Source: Acetispira formosa (nom. nud.)
GTDB lineage: Bacteria; Desulfobacterota; Desulfarculia; Adiutricales; Adiutricaceae
Direction: 5' to 3'
DNA: 64,000 nucleotides
Assembly (NCBI GenBank): GCA_023525915.1
Contig: CP026658.1
Span: 1-64,000, forward strand
The notes under the pieces: model-generated
What the model was told of the DNA's origin: nothing
The model's input: the letters and a program-made list of their open reading frames with translations, nothing else
The model's database searches: none
Shown here: positions 1 to 9,295 of the stretch, piece by piece
Layout of the letters: the number at the start of each line of letters is the position of its first letter
Position numbering within the stretch: the stretch's first letter is position 1
Program-made: the position numbers and the translations under genes

Positions 1-1380
1 ATGAGAAGAGTGGTTTATACTTCGTCCATCGGCTATTATGACGAATTGAAAGAGCCGGAATGCCCGAACCGGGAAAATATCGATTTTATCTGCTTTACCG
101 ACCGCGAAGGGCTTGAGTCTGAAAAATGGCAGGTGCGCCGGGTCGATTCGCTTCTTCTCGGGCGGGTTCGCGACAGCCGCCGCCTGAAGATTCTGGCCCA
201 TCAGTTTTTGCCGGATTATGACCAATCGCTTTATATGGACAATACCGTTCGCCTTTTGCGCGATCCGGCCGACATTTTGGATCAATATCTGCCGGAAGGG
301 GTCAATTTCACCTGCTTTCGCCACCCCTATGAAGACTGTCTTTACAGTGAGGGCGAACTGATTATTTATCACAGCGCCGACGATGAAGAGCGGGTGCGGG
401 AACAATTGGACTTCTACCGCCGGGCTGGACACCCGGAGCACGCCGGGCACTTTGCCACCACCATCGTCCTGCGCCGCCACCTGGAGCCGGAGGTGGGGCG
501 GCTTCAGGAAATGTGGTTTGCCCATGTGATGCGGTATTCGCGGCGCGACCAGTTGTCGCTGCCCTTTCTGGCCCCGCGCTGCGGGGTCGATATCAGGCCC
601 ATTGAAGACGGAAACGTCTATGACAACCCCATTTTCCACTGGATGACGGGCGAGGTGCGCCGCCTCCCCATGGGGCTCGACCCGGACACCTTTTTGTGGC
701 TCAATCCCGATTTGGCCGGAAAAGTGGATGACGTCGAGCGATACCTTCATGAGGGCGGTTTCAGGGAAAAGCGTCCCCACTTCCACCAGCGCCCCTTAAA
801 ACTGGATATGCTGGCCAACAAGCACAAAAGCGGCCAGGGCCGCATGTATTTTAACAGGCATTATTATACCCGGGTCTATCATCAATATCTGTCGCCTTTG
901 GCGGCGGAGCCGTTCAACCTTTTGGAAACCGGCTGGTCCCGCCACGGCCTGCCCCCCGCGCCGGAGGGCGCGGGCTCCGCCCCTTCGCTGGCCATGTGGA
1001 GCGAATTTTTCCCCAAGGCCCGCATCATCGGCCTGGACCGGGTGGGGCTGACCCCCGGCCAAACAGCGGGGCGGGCCGAACTGAGGCTTTATGACGGCCG
1101 CCTTGGGGCCAAAGGGCTGGCCGAGGCCCTTGGCGGCCTTCGCTTCCGGGTGATCATAGCCGACGGCTCCGGCGACCAAAAAGACCTGCCGGTTCTCTTT
1201 CAGCACCTTGAAGAAGGCGGCTTTCTTTTCGCGGAAGACCTTGAAAGCGGCCTTTCCGCCGGGGTCCGGGAAGAGCTTGAAAGCGGTGGCCTGGAAAAGG
1301 CGCTGTTTTATGATTCCATGGATTATAAACTCCCCGGCTTCGGGGCCGACGCGCTGGCTGTTATGATAAAAAAGTCATAG
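1..1380 (+). CDS. DUF616-type glycosyltransferase fused to a methyltransferase-like domain
   Basis: Predicted bifunctional surface-glycan protein of 459 aa. Residues 1-215 match the DUF616 (TOD1/MUCI70) glycosyltransferase pattern: an opening VVYTSSIGYYD, FICFTD, a YMDNTVRLLRDP acidic motif and a late RRDQLSLPFL. Residues about 225-262 (WLNPDL ... YLHEGGFREKRP) resemble the short NPDVA/HYxxxGxxEGR linker often seen in glycosyltransferases. Residues 270-455 resemble a TylE/MycE-type class I SAM methyltransferase: LLETGWSRHG, LAMWSEFFPKARIIGLDR, then RVIIADGSGDQ. The glycine motif is weak, so methyltransferase activity is uncertain. The gene begins at the first base of the window and an upstream start cannot be excluded. 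It is followed by a 330-bp repeat-rich gap. Confidence 0.7.
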   Translation: MRRVVYTSSIGYYDELKEPECPNRENIDFICFTDREGLESEKWQVRRVDSLLLGRVRDSRRLKILAHQFLPDYDQSLYMDNTVRLLRDPADILDQYLPEGVNFTCFRHPYEDCLYSEGELIIYHSADDEERVREQLDFYRRAGHPEHAGHFATTIVLRRHLEPEVGRLQEMWFAHVMRYSRRDQLSLPFLAPRCGVDIRPIEDGNVYDNPIFHWMTGEVRRLPMGLDPDTFLWLNPDLAGKVDDVERYLHEGGFREKRPHFHQRPLKLDMLANKHKSGQGRMYFNRHYYTRVYHQYLSPLAAEPFNLLETGWSRHGLPPAPEGAGSAPSLAMWSEFFPKARIIGLDRVGLTPGQTAGRAELRLYDGRLGAKGLAEALGGLRFRVIIADGSGDQKDLPVLFQHLEEGGFLFAEDLESGLSAGVREELESGGLEKALFYDSMDYKLPGFGADALAVMIKKS

Positions 1381-1426
1381 CTTAAGCGGTATGGGGTCAA
1401 TTTCATAATTGCGGAAAAGCAAGTGA

Positions 1427-1512
1427 CCGCCGCCGGGAGAAATGTTTTTGCCCGGATTCGTTCCGGGGGTCTTAGTCACGAATCCGGGCAAAAACATTTC
1501 TCCCGGCGGCGG
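1427..1512. repeat. Long perfect inverted repeat, family 1 copy 1
   Basis: Two perfectly complementary 35-bp arms (1427-1461 and 1478-1512) flank a 16-nt loop containing CCGGGGGTCTTAGTC. The arm carries GGGAGAAATGTTTTTGCCC. Related hairpins lie near 19.9, 28.1, 38.8, 45.7, 45.8 and 54.6 kb, always between genes. It may stop transcription or be a REP-like mobile palindrome; no oligo-T tail follows directly. It occupies the gap after the first gene. Confidence 0.9.
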
Positions 1513-1554
1513 CCTGGTCGGCCGTAACTGACGGTATAGCCCGGTGGGAGCCGG

Positions 1555-1712
1555 ACAGGGATTCCAAGCCAACTCTGACGCATATAACGGGAGTCTCGCC
1601 ATCGATGTCGAGACGGAGCGTCAGCGACTGGTTTTCACGGCAAAACAGTCCCTCGCGAAGCAAAAACCGTTCTTTTTGCGTAGCTGCCAGTTCAAGGTAG
1701 AAAGCCATAATT
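1555..1712. repeat. Dispersed repeat, family 2, single-copy form
   Basis: This stretch resembles 31940-32110. Both contain CGAGACGGAGCGTCAGCGAC, then TGGTTTT, a gap, GCAAAAACC and CTTTTTGCGTAGCT, ending in GAAAAAGCCATAAT-like sequence. Upstream parts (TTCCAAGCCAACT against TTCAAGGCCAACT) also align. It overlaps the 3' end of the following minus-strand gene by a base or two and may be a non-autonomous element or decayed insertion. Confidence 0.65.
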
Positions 1713-3744
1713 ATATGCCGCGCTTTCTGTGCTCCCGCACCAACTCTACGATAAGCGTTTCTTTGCTTCCCAGCGTCTGCCGGTTGCCGGAGCGGAATTT
1801 TTTGTCCTTCTGGAAGAAAAGCGTCCCCTGGGCGGCGGTTTCGGCAGCCGGCTCGCGAAAGGCCGACGGATTCGGCCTATAAAGGCGCTGTTTCCGCCCC
1901 AAGGGCAGACTGGCGGCCGAAACCGCCGCCGGGCCGGTCAGGTTGGCCTCCGGTGCCAGGGCCAGGCCGTCCATAAACATGCTGATCCCCATAAAACACA
2001 CAAAATCATAGATGGTTTCAACAGGGCAGGGTTTCCTTTCAAATACGGGGCTGAAATAGCCCATCAGCAGGTCTTCCTGAAACAGCCCGGCCAATTCCGG
2101 GTTGAAAGTGAATCCCTTGTCCAGCATAATGTCGATCCATTGTCCGGCCAGCGGGCGGGCGGGGCCGATCGGGCCGTTCCCTTGGGGCATGACGGGTTCA
2201 AGCTTATAAATGTCAAAGGCGTCCGGCCGCCGGCAATAGCCCAAGGGGTGCTGCCAGATCAGGCCGGCGAAGGGCTGCTTCATCAAATCCGGGCAGTTTC
2301 TTTCAATAAGGCTGAATAAAAAACCCTGGGCCGCGTGCCACTGGGCCGGGGCGGTATAGGTCAGTTTGTGCAAAAGGCTCAGGTGTCCAAGCCACACCGG
2401 CAAGGGGCCGTTGCTGTGATACCTTTGGGCGTTGCCCATATGCAGCCGTGATATGTAGGTGTAGTTGTATAAAAGATCAATGTCGTAAAGATTTTCAGGG
2501 AAAGAAAGGCTTTTTTGGACCGCGGTTTGGTAATGCCTTAAATTTTCAGGCTTGAGCATGGCTATGACCGGCTTTTTATCCAAAAGAGAATCAACAGCCA
2601 ATTCCATCAGGCCGTGGTCGATTTTTCCATTTGCCCGGCCCTGTTTTAAAAACCATTTAGCATAATAGCTTTTAAACATTTCACCGGAATTTCCCGTAAA
2701 TTTAAGTTCCGGCCAATTACGGGGGGGGGCGGCGTCATCGCTGATATATACTTCAAGAAGCGATTTGCCGCCGCTGGTGCGATGGAGAAACCTTCGTGCT
2801 CCGTAATAAAAATCCTCCGGGTCTCTGGCCCGGCCACGGGGCGGCTCCGGGGTCCAATCCAGCTTCAGATCCATCATTTTGGCGATGCGCCCGGCGACGA
2901 TGACATCGGGGTCGTCTTTCGGGCCGTGAACATGCCAAGTAATTTCTTTATGCACTCCCAAAGCTGCGGCCACTGACAGCGCCACTCGTGAATCGTAGCC
3001 GCCGGTAAGGTCGGAAAGGGCCGCCGTCTCCTGTTTGGCGACAATTTCCCCCCAGTGCATCATTTTTTCATAGGCCAGTTCATAGAGCCGCTTCCAGGTT
3101 CCGGCATCGGCGGGTTCATAAAAGTCGTCACATAAGCTGAAATAACTGGGGCGGTTGCGCTCATCAATTAAAATTCCGCTGTTTTGGGGGCAGTAAAAGA
3201 CCTGGCTGTAGGCGGTTTCGTTATCCCAGGGCCCCAGGCCCAACACCAGCGCGGCCGGGGAAAGAACATTTTTTTCAGCCTTCATGGCCTGGGCTATGAG
3301 CGCGGGGCTGTTGGAAACGGCGAAGAGGTCCGGTGCCAGGCCAATGAAAAGCGGATAACACCCAAGCACGTCCCGGTGAATATGATTCGGGCCGGTTTGG
3401 GAAAAAAGGCCCAGGGCATAAACGCCGTGCTCGCCCTGATGGCCGGTTTCATCGCTTTTTGACGAGAGAGGCTCCAATTCGTTTATATCGCAGCGAATAG
3501 ACTCCTGGATCAGTGTGCCGTCGAAAAACTGAAGGGCCTGACCGTCTTCGGTTCGGGCCAGGTGGAAGCCCGGCTGGCCTGAAAAGCAAAAAAGGCCGAA
3601 ACGGTCCCGCCCCGGCGACAGCTCATAGACGGCCCCAGCATACGGAAAGCCGCATTCCCCGATAGAACGGCCGATAAAAGAACCGGTCACAGCGTCGGAT
3701 ATGGGGCGGTTGCCGGCTCCGTAGAGAAGTAAAAAATCAATCAT
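1711..3744 (-). CDS. Asparagine-synthase-like protein lacking the nucleophile cysteine
   Basis: 677-aa member of the asparagine synthase superfamily. The C-terminal half carries a PP-loop ATPase motif (LSDLTGGYDSRVALS, near residue 246) followed by HVHGPKDDPDVIVAGRIA, as in the AsnB synthetase domain. The N-terminal half resembles the glutaminase domain (HRDVLGCYPLFIG, FAVSNSPALIA), but the protein begins MIDFLLL and not MC, so the Ntn cysteine is absent and glutamine hydrolysis is unlikely. By analogy with beta-lactam synthetase or lasso-peptide cyclase relatives it may adenylate a carboxylate for amide formation; the substrate is unknown. It is divergent from the B12-radical SAM gene at 3926. 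Confidence 0.75.
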   Translation of the reverse strand: MIDFLLLYGAGNRPISDAVTGSFIGRSIGECGFPYAGAVYELSPGRDRFGLFCFSGQPGFHLARTEDGQALQFFDGTLIQESIRCDINELEPLSSKSDETGHQGEHGVYALGLFSQTGPNHIHRDVLGCYPLFIGLAPDLFAVSNSPALIAQAMKAEKNVLSPAALVLGLGPWDNETAYSQVFYCPQNSGILIDERNRPSYFSLCDDFYEPADAGTWKRLYELAYEKMMHWGEIVAKQETAALSDLTGGYDSRVALSVAAALGVHKEITWHVHGPKDDPDVIVAGRIAKMMDLKLDWTPEPPRGRARDPEDFYYGARRFLHRTSGGKSLLEVYISDDAAPPRNWPELKFTGNSGEMFKSYYAKWFLKQGRANGKIDHGLMELAVDSLLDKKPVIAMLKPENLRHYQTAVQKSLSFPENLYDIDLLYNYTYISRLHMGNAQRYHSNGPLPVWLGHLSLLHKLTYTAPAQWHAAQGFLFSLIERNCPDLMKQPFAGLIWQHPLGYCRRPDAFDIYKLEPVMPQGNGPIGPARPLAGQWIDIMLDKGFTFNPELAGLFQEDLLMGYFSPVFERKPCPVETIYDFVCFMGISMFMDGLALAPEANLTGPAAVSAASLPLGRKQRLYRPNPSAFREPAAETAAQGTLFFQKDKKFRSGNRQTLGSKETLIVELVREHRKRGI

Positions 3745-3785
3745 ATGTTTGCCCTCTTCCCATGAAGGTTTGCTGTATAGAATTG

Positions 3786-3816
3786 ATTATAGGCGATAAT
3801 ATAAAAGATATGTCAA
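3786..3816 (-). promoter_or_regulatory. Possible sigma70 promoter for the asparagine-synthase-like gene
   Basis: On the minus strand TTGACA (3816-3811) is followed after 19 bp by TATAAT (3791-3786), about 40 bp before the ATG at 3744. Both hexamers are perfect, but the 19-bp spacer is longer than ideal. Confidence 0.5.
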
Positions 3817-3840
3817 AAAAAACAACGCGGCGGAGATTTA

Positions 3841-3856
3841 TAGCACGGAATTTGCT
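3841..3856 (+). promoter_or_regulatory. Sigma54-like -24/-12 promoter
   Basis: TAGCACG-GAAT-TTGCT matches the consensus TGGCACG-N4-TTGCW with one change at -24. It lies about 70 bp before the ATG at 3926 and is one of five such sites in the window. Confidence 0.55.
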
Positions 3857-3925
3857 TTTGAATTTGGGCGGAGTTATAATTGACAGTCAATATGGGCGGC
3901 AAATCAGCCTGGAAATGGAGAAGTT

Positions 3926-5821
3926 ATGAATTGTTTATTGGTGGGGCCAGTCTCCAAAGACGAATATGGAAAAAATACCCTCCCCCTTGGGATGACTTAT
4001 ATTTCATCGGCCATGAAAAGGATTCCCGGCCTGAATGTGATTTGCGTCAACCTCAATATCAATAAAATATTGAGAGATGGCCGGACGCCGGAAAATCTCG
4101 AAGAACTTTGCCATTTCCGCGATGAAGAATGCGCGGCCGAAGTAATGTCTCTTTTGGAAAGTGAAAAAATAGACGCTGTCTTCAGCGGCGGGGCCATAAC
4201 CAACTATGAAAGCATACGCCTTATTTTTGAAACGGCGAAAAAATACAACCCTTCCATAATAACAGTCACCGGCGGCCCTGTGCTCACCGGTGAGCCGGTA
4301 ATCGCGATGAGGGCCATTGAATTCGCTGATTACGGCATCATCGGCGAGGGAGAACGCACGATAGTTCAATTATGCCAGACTTTCTTGAACAAAGGCGATG
4401 TTTCAAAGGTTCGCGGGATGGTCATCAATGTCAATGGCTCGTATTTGATGACGCCCCCTCAGGAGCCCATAAAAGACTGGACCAGCGAAATATTCTGGCC
4501 CGATAATGAAAGTTTCGGCTTTTCCACGATTCTGAAGTCGGAACTGCCGCCCAGATGCGTTTGGGGCAAAACAGCCTGTATTCGTTTAAGCCGGGGCTGT
4601 CCGTTCGGATGCACCTTCTGCTGCCATACCATAGATAAAGGATACCGTGAAAGACCCCTGGATGATTTTTTTAATGAGCTTGAGGATCAGATTCTCAAAT
4701 ATAACAAACAGGAATTTTTCATGCCTGAATCTGTTTTGGCCGCCACTGACGCCAGATTCATTGAGTTCTGCGCCCGCATGAAAGAGTTTAATCTGAAGTG
4801 GTCGACACAGATCAAATTGACTCAGGTGACCCAGAAAATGATTGACACACTTCTGGATTCCGGCTGTACATCAGTCGTTGTCGGACTGGAAAGCGCCAGC
4901 GACAAAATACTTAAGAGCATGAAAAAAAACCTGACCATCAAACAGATAGAGCATGGCATGAAGCTGCTGGAGGAAGGCGGTTTGGCCACCACAGGCAATT
5001 TTATTTTCGGCGACAAAGAAGAAACCATGGAAACTGTTCAGGAGACGCTGAACTGGTGGGAAGACCATCCTCAATATTCTATCAACCTTAATGGCATTAT
5101 CCTTTTCCCGGGGACAGAGCTCTATCGCTATGCCTTGTCTTTGGGAAAAATAGATCCGCTGGAACATTTTCTAAAAGAAATGCCGTTCGTCAACATCTCA
5201 AAAATGAGCGATGAGGAATATGCAGAAATGATCGATCTGATCAGCTTGAAAAAGAAGGAGAGGCTGAACAATGAAGAACTGACTTCATATCGTCTGGAAA
5301 ATATGGAATGCACTTTTGATATAAAAAAAATGGAAAAGAGGCTTCGCGGCATCTGCCGTCAATGCGGCAAAGTCGTCGATCAGACCATTGATTTTATGTA
5401 TGAACTCGCGGAATGCGATTATTGCCACCGGCCGATTAATATGACCCCTCCCGACTATTTGCTGGAGCCGGATAAGATAAAACAGGGCTTGGTTTTTCTT
5501 CTTCAAAAATACGGATCAATAGGTTTCTGGGGAATAGGCGGGTTTTTCAAACGGCACATCTCAACCGATATGTCGGATCTGCCCGGCGTATACCTGTTTG
5601 ATAAAAACTCCGGGGGCCAATATGGCGAGAAAAAAATTGAATCCGTTGATAAAGTGGAGGAATATGGCCTGGAGCATATCGTTATATCCACGACGCCGCG
5701 TTTTTTGGTGGCCATCGAGATAGAAAGGGCCCTAAAAAAATACCCCTGCGTGAAAGAAGTGAGCAATATTTACCAATTATTGGAGATAGAAGCTTTGCTG
5801 GCTGAAAGAAGCGGCAATTGA
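3926..5821 (+). CDS. B12-binding radical SAM enzyme with C-terminal Rossmann-like module
   Basis: 631 aa. Residues 1-150 form a cobalamin-binding-type domain (LPLGMTYISSAMK at the start, then VTGGPVLTGEP and DYGIIGEGE). The radical SAM cluster motif is C225-PFG-C229-TF-C232, followed by an elongator-like core (VVVGLESASDKILKSMKK). Residues 460-490 hold two Cys pairs (CRQC, CDYC) like a zinc ribbon. Residues 515-625 are a Rossmann-like module (SIGFWGIGGFF ... VYLFDKNSGG). The same architecture recurs at 56031 and 58319. Known families of this class methylate or rearrange unactivated carbons; the substrate here is unknown, probably a sugar. RBS GGAG precedes the ATG, and a sigma54-like site lies upstream. 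It is less GC-rich than its neighbours. Confidence 0.85.
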   Translation: MNCLLVGPVSKDEYGKNTLPLGMTYISSAMKRIPGLNVICVNLNINKILRDGRTPENLEELCHFRDEECAAEVMSLLESEKIDAVFSGGAITNYESIRLIFETAKKYNPSIITVTGGPVLTGEPVIAMRAIEFADYGIIGEGERTIVQLCQTFLNKGDVSKVRGMVINVNGSYLMTPPQEPIKDWTSEIFWPDNESFGFSTILKSELPPRCVWGKTACIRLSRGCPFGCTFCCHTIDKGYRERPLDDFFNELEDQILKYNKQEFFMPESVLAATDARFIEFCARMKEFNLKWSTQIKLTQVTQKMIDTLLDSGCTSVVVGLESASDKILKSMKKNLTIKQIEHGMKLLEEGGLATTGNFIFGDKEETMETVQETLNWWEDHPQYSINLNGIILFPGTELYRYALSLGKIDPLEHFLKEMPFVNISKMSDEEYAEMIDLISLKKKERLNNEELTSYRLENMECTFDIKKMEKRLRGICRQCGKVVDQTIDFMYELAECDYCHRPINMTPPDYLLEPDKIKQGLVFLLQKYGSIGFWGIGGFFKRHISTDMSDLPGVYLFDKNSGGQYGEKKIESVDKVEEYGLEHIVISTTPRFLVAIEIERALKKYPCVKEVSNIYQLLEIEALLAERSGN

Positions 5822-7113
5822 AAAAACGCCGGCGTATTTTTATCGGCCTGGCTGAAGTGGGCGGCGGAGCATCGGCTTTATGCACGGGATTCCGGCGCCT
5901 GGGGCATGTCTGCGATTTTTACTCCCTGACTGAACATCCGTTTAAATACGGCGGCCAGGCGCACAATCTCCTGATCCGCTTATTGCAGAAAACACATTTG
6001 GAGTGGGAAAAATCTTTCAACCTTAAGCGGCATTGGCGGCGGCTGTTCTGGAAGTGGGTCAGCAAGGTTCTTTTAGCTTTTTTTCTGTGTTATTGTATTG
6101 TCAAATACGATGATTTCATTTTTTATTTCGGCGCCACCTTTTTCAGGGGCGGTCAGGATCTGCCGGTTTTAAAGTTTTTCCGCAAAAAAATAACTTTCAT
6201 GTATTGCGGCTCAGATTCCAGGCCACCATATCTGAACGGTAAAAATATAAACCTGAGCGCCCCGGAAAAAGTCGGTGAACTGGCCGAAATGACCCGCCAG
6301 CTAAAGTCAAAGATCCTCTGGGCGGAAAAATACGCTGATCATATAATTGATTCTCCACCTCAAGCGCTTTTTCATGAAAGGCGGTATATCTCCATTCTCA
6401 GTATCGGCTTTGCCTCTGAAATAAACGGCGCCGTTTCTGAAATCGGGACCGGGGTTTCATCCGCTCACGTTAAAATTATCCATTCGCCGTCTCACCAACA
6501 AAGCAAGGGAACCTGTGAAATACGACGGATGATTGAAAGGCTGAAAAAAAAATATTCAATAGAATATATGGAGGTGGTCAATCAGCCGAACAGCGTCGTT
6601 AAGACTCTTCTGAGCGAATGCGATTTTGTGGTTGATCAATTGTGGAGCGACACGCCCATGGCCGGGCTGGCGGCGGAAGCCGCTTTTTTTGGCAAACCCG
6701 CGGTGGTGGGCGGATATTATGCCGATTTTGTTAATGGGGAAAACTTCCCGGAGGGCCATCTCCCCCCCACTGTCTATGTCCACCCGGACCGCGTAGAGGC
6801 CGCCATTGAAAAACTGACGGCCGATGCCCTCTATCGCCTCCGTCTGGGGGCGGAGGCCAAAAGATATGTTGAGGCCAATTATAAGCCGGAACATACGGCC
6901 GGGCGTGTTCTACAGGTGATTGAAGGAACCTTCCCTCCACAATGGCTGCTCGATCCGTGCGACATTGATTATCTCACGGGTTATGGAATGGCGGAAAGGG
7001 ATTTCAAGCGTATGGTTAAAGCCTTAGTTGACTGGGGTGGAGTGCAGGCGCTCGGCCTGGCCGACAAGCCCGAACTGGAACACGCTTTTATGGAGATTGT
7101 AAATGCTGCATAA
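5818..7113 (+). CDS. Putative GT-B glycosyltransferase
   Basis: 431 aa, starting at TTG that overlaps the previous stop as TTGA, so translation is probably coupled to the B12-radical SAM gene. An opening IFIGLAEVGGGASAL, a hydrophobic stretch near residues 85-98, FMYCGSDSRPPYLNG and a C-terminal DFVVDQLWSDTPMAGLAAEAAFFGKPAVVGG segment (donor-binding-like, ahead of a DRVEAAIEKL helix) suit a GT-B fold. Donor and acceptor are unknown. Because it is coupled to the radical SAM gene, the two may act on the same sugar. Confidence 0.6.
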   Translation: MKKRRRIFIGLAEVGGGASALCTGFRRLGHVCDFYSLTEHPFKYGGQAHNLLIRLLQKTHLEWEKSFNLKRHWRRLFWKWVSKVLLAFFLCYCIVKYDDFIFYFGATFFRGGQDLPVLKFFRKKITFMYCGSDSRPPYLNGKNINLSAPEKVGELAEMTRQLKSKILWAEKYADHIIDSPPQALFHERRYISILSIGFASEINGAVSEIGTGVSSAHVKIIHSPSHQQSKGTCEIRRMIERLKKKYSIEYMEVVNQPNSVVKTLLSECDFVVDQLWSDTPMAGLAAEAAFFGKPAVVGGYYADFVNGENFPEGHLPPTVYVHPDRVEAAIEKLTADALYRLRLGAEAKRYVEANYKPEHTAGRVLQVIEGTFPPQWLLDPCDIDYLTGYGMAERDFKRMVKALVDWGGVQALGLADKPELEHAFMEIVNAA

Positions 7114-7145
7114 ATCATGTCCCGCGGCTGATTCTCCTGATTTTC

Positions 7146-7154
7146 TGGTATAAT
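7146..7154 (+). promoter_or_regulatory. Extended -10 promoter
   Basis: TGGTATAAT is a perfect extended -10 element, 34 bp before the GTG start at 7188. No good -35 hexamer is seen. It would drive the four overlapping genes from 7188 to 11003. Confidence 0.55.
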
Positions 7155-7187
7155 TAATTCAAAGTGGATTGTGGAAGAGGGGGGACT

Positions 7188-8123
7188 GTGCCTGTCGCCT
7201 TGGTCACCGGAGCCGGAGGTTTCCTCGGCAGCCATATCTGTCTGGCTCTGCAACGGGCCGGCTGGCAGGTGCTGGCTTTGACCAGAGCCGTTCAAAAATC
7301 GCGCTACCCCGGAATTGTTCCCATAATCGGCGATATTCTGGAGCCACATTCGTTAAACGAAGCGGTTCGGCATCACGGCTGTGACGCCATTATTCATTTT
7401 GCCGCGGTGATAGGCGGAACGGGCCAGAGCGATGACCAACTAATGGGGGCCAACGCGATTGGCACTTCCAATCTTCTAAAGCTATATGACAAATCCCGGG
7501 CGGAGGTTTTTATTTATGCCTCGAGCTTGCCTTGCATAGGTTTTCCTGAAGTGTTGCCGGTGAAGGAATCTCATCCGGTGAAGCCTTTGAGCGTTTACCA
7601 TGTCAGTAAATATATCGGTGAACGCCTGGCCCTTGATTTTGCCCGAAAAAGTTCCCGCCGGGTTCTGGCTCTGCGCATCACCGCACCCTATGGCCCGGGC
7701 ATGGCCAACAGTGTGTTGGCCATCTTTTTAAAAGCGGCTTTGGCCAAACAGGCATTATTTTTATATGGCTCTGGCCGGCGTTCGCAAAATTTCGTTTGGG
7801 CGGACGATGTAGCCAAAGCTGTCCGGGCGGCATTAGAACGCGGCGAAGGCCTGTGCAACTGCGGCGGGCCTGAAAGCATCACCATGCTGGATTTGGCTGT
7901 TTTGATTTCGCGCCTGACCAACGCTCCGCCGGAAAACATACAGTTTTCAGGACAGCCCGACCCACAGGAGCAATATCGTTGGGTGGTGGATTCCAGTTTA
8001 CTGTCGGAACAGTTAGGTTATGCGCCGGGCACCGCTCTAGCTGAAGGATGTGCTGATCTGCGGAACTTTTTGATTGCCGGCAAACCTTGGCCCGGCTGGT
8101 GGACTGAGGAGTTTTCATGTTGA
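7188..8123 (+). CDS. NAD-dependent epimerase/dehydratase
   Basis: Short-chain (extended SDR) nucleotide-sugar enzyme of 311 aa. The N-terminal Rossmann motif is TGAGGFLGSH, followed by DAIIHFAAVIGG, the catalytic Ser region YASSLP and the YxxxK pair in YHVSKYIGE, then LRITAPYGPG. GTG at 7188 is chosen because GAAGAGGGGGG sits just upstream and the protein then begins directly at the dinucleotide-binding strand; a start at 7164 would add eight residues. First gene of an overlapping operon (7188-11003). The exact reaction (epimerase, dehydratase or reductase) cannot be read from sequence. Confidence 0.85.
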   Translation: MPVALVTGAGGFLGSHICLALQRAGWQVLALTRAVQKSRYPGIVPIIGDILEPHSLNEAVRHHGCDAIIHFAAVIGGTGQSDDQLMGANAIGTSNLLKLYDKSRAEVFIYASSLPCIGFPEVLPVKESHPVKPLSVYHVSKYIGERLALDFARKSSRRVLALRITAPYGPGMANSVLAIFLKAALAKQALFLYGSGRRSQNFVWADDVAKAVRAALERGEGLCNCGGPESITMLDLAVLISRLTNAPPENIQFSGQPDPQEQYRWVVDSSLLSEQLGYAPGTALAEGCADLRNFLIAGKPWPGWWTEEFSC

Positions 8124-9295
8124 GGGAACAAGCCGAACGTCAAACCGCCCCCCTTTATGTATGTCCCTGTTGTCTGAACCCTGTAAGGGGGTCCGTTTTT
8201 ACTGTTGCCAATCTGCCCTGGAGCACCTTTCCGCTATCCGGGGTGGAGTGTCCCGTCACAAAACTGGAAGTGGCTTTCTGCTCCGTCTGCGGTCACTACT
8301 TTCAGCCTGATATTGACAACAACAAGCTTGAATTTATTTATCGGCATATTTATGCGGAAAGCCCCTGGATGGCCGGAGACTATGCTTCGGAAATATACCG
8401 GAGGCCCTTTATGGAACTGTTTCAGCGGCAACCCGGCGCGGGGCCGGATGCGGCGCTTCTGGAAATAGGCTGCGGCGATCCGGAACACCTCAGGCCTTTC
8501 GCCCGCATGGGCTATCGTTGCTTTGGAATCGACCCTTCGCCAATGGCCTCTTCCCCCGATCTCGGTGAAAAAATCAGCATTATAAAAGGCTATCTGGAAG
8601 AGAGCACCTTCAACCAGCCGGTTGACGTGATCATTCTCCGTTCCTGCCTTGAACATCTAGGAAAGCTTTCATCAATACTGCGCCGCTGTCACAGCCTTCT
8701 GAAGCCCGGCGGACTGATTTACCTTCAGGTTCCCAATAATGGCTTTACCTTGACCCATCGCCCGCCTCTTTTCGCCAGCCATGAGCATCTCCATTATTTC
8801 ACCCGCCAGTCTCTGGGCTGTCTCTTGTCGCGCAACGGCTTTGAGCCGGTGGAAGATAACGGCGACGCGGAGCCGAGCCTGATAAGCTGCTGGGCAAAAG
8901 GGCCGGATTGGACGGCGAAAAACGCCTTCTTTTGGGAACGTGAGAATTTGATCGAGAGTCAGCTGCATACTTTTTTGGCCGAATGGTCTCGTCCGGTTTT
9001 TTATGGCTATGGCATGGCTTTCAACTGGCTGTTGGCCAAAATAGATTTAAGAAAATACGACTTTCTTATTGCGGACGACACCTCCACTTTCCATGGCAAA
9101 ACAGCGCCCGGCACGGCGGTGGCGGTTCTTCCGCTTTCAAAATGCCGGACGGAGGAGCCAGGGCGAGCCGTGCTTATTTGCGCCAGCGTCATGTATCATA
9201 ACCAAATGTTGGCAAAGGTTCGGAACCAACTGCCGCAAACGCCGGTCTTCGGGATAACCAGCGAAGGAATAGTTCCTTTATGGGAGAAAAAATAA
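8117..9295 (+). CDS. Zinc-ribbon SAM methyltransferase with C-terminal Rossmann-like domain
   Basis: 392 aa with the architecture of sugar C-methyltransferases (NovU/TylC3-like): an N-terminal Cys-rich segment (CPCC, CSVC), a class I SAM domain (LLEIGCGDPEHL, IILRSCLEHLGKLSSIL, LKPGGLIYLQVPN) and a C-terminal domain (PVFYGYGMAFNWLL ... LIADDTS ... AVLICASVMYHN) like that of C-methyltransferase family 14. The C-terminal part again resembles the recurring Rossmann-like module of this window. It overlaps the epimerase by 7 nt. A role in making a branched or methylated nucleotide sugar is inferred. Confidence 0.75.
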   Translation: MLREQAERQTAPLYVCPCCLNPVRGSVFTVANLPWSTFPLSGVECPVTKLEVAFCSVCGHYFQPDIDNNKLEFIYRHIYAESPWMAGDYASEIYRRPFMELFQRQPGAGPDAALLEIGCGDPEHLRPFARMGYRCFGIDPSPMASSPDLGEKISIIKGYLEESTFNQPVDVIILRSCLEHLGKLSSILRRCHSLLKPGGLIYLQVPNNGFTLTHRPPLFASHEHLHYFTRQSLGCLLSRNGFEPVEDNGDAEPSLISCWAKGPDWTAKNAFFWERENLIESQLHTFLAEWSRPVFYGYGMAFNWLLAKIDLRKYDFLIADDTSTFHGKTAPGTAVAVLPLSKCRTEEPGRAVLICASVMYHNQMLAKVRNQLPQTPVFGITSEGIVPLWEKK

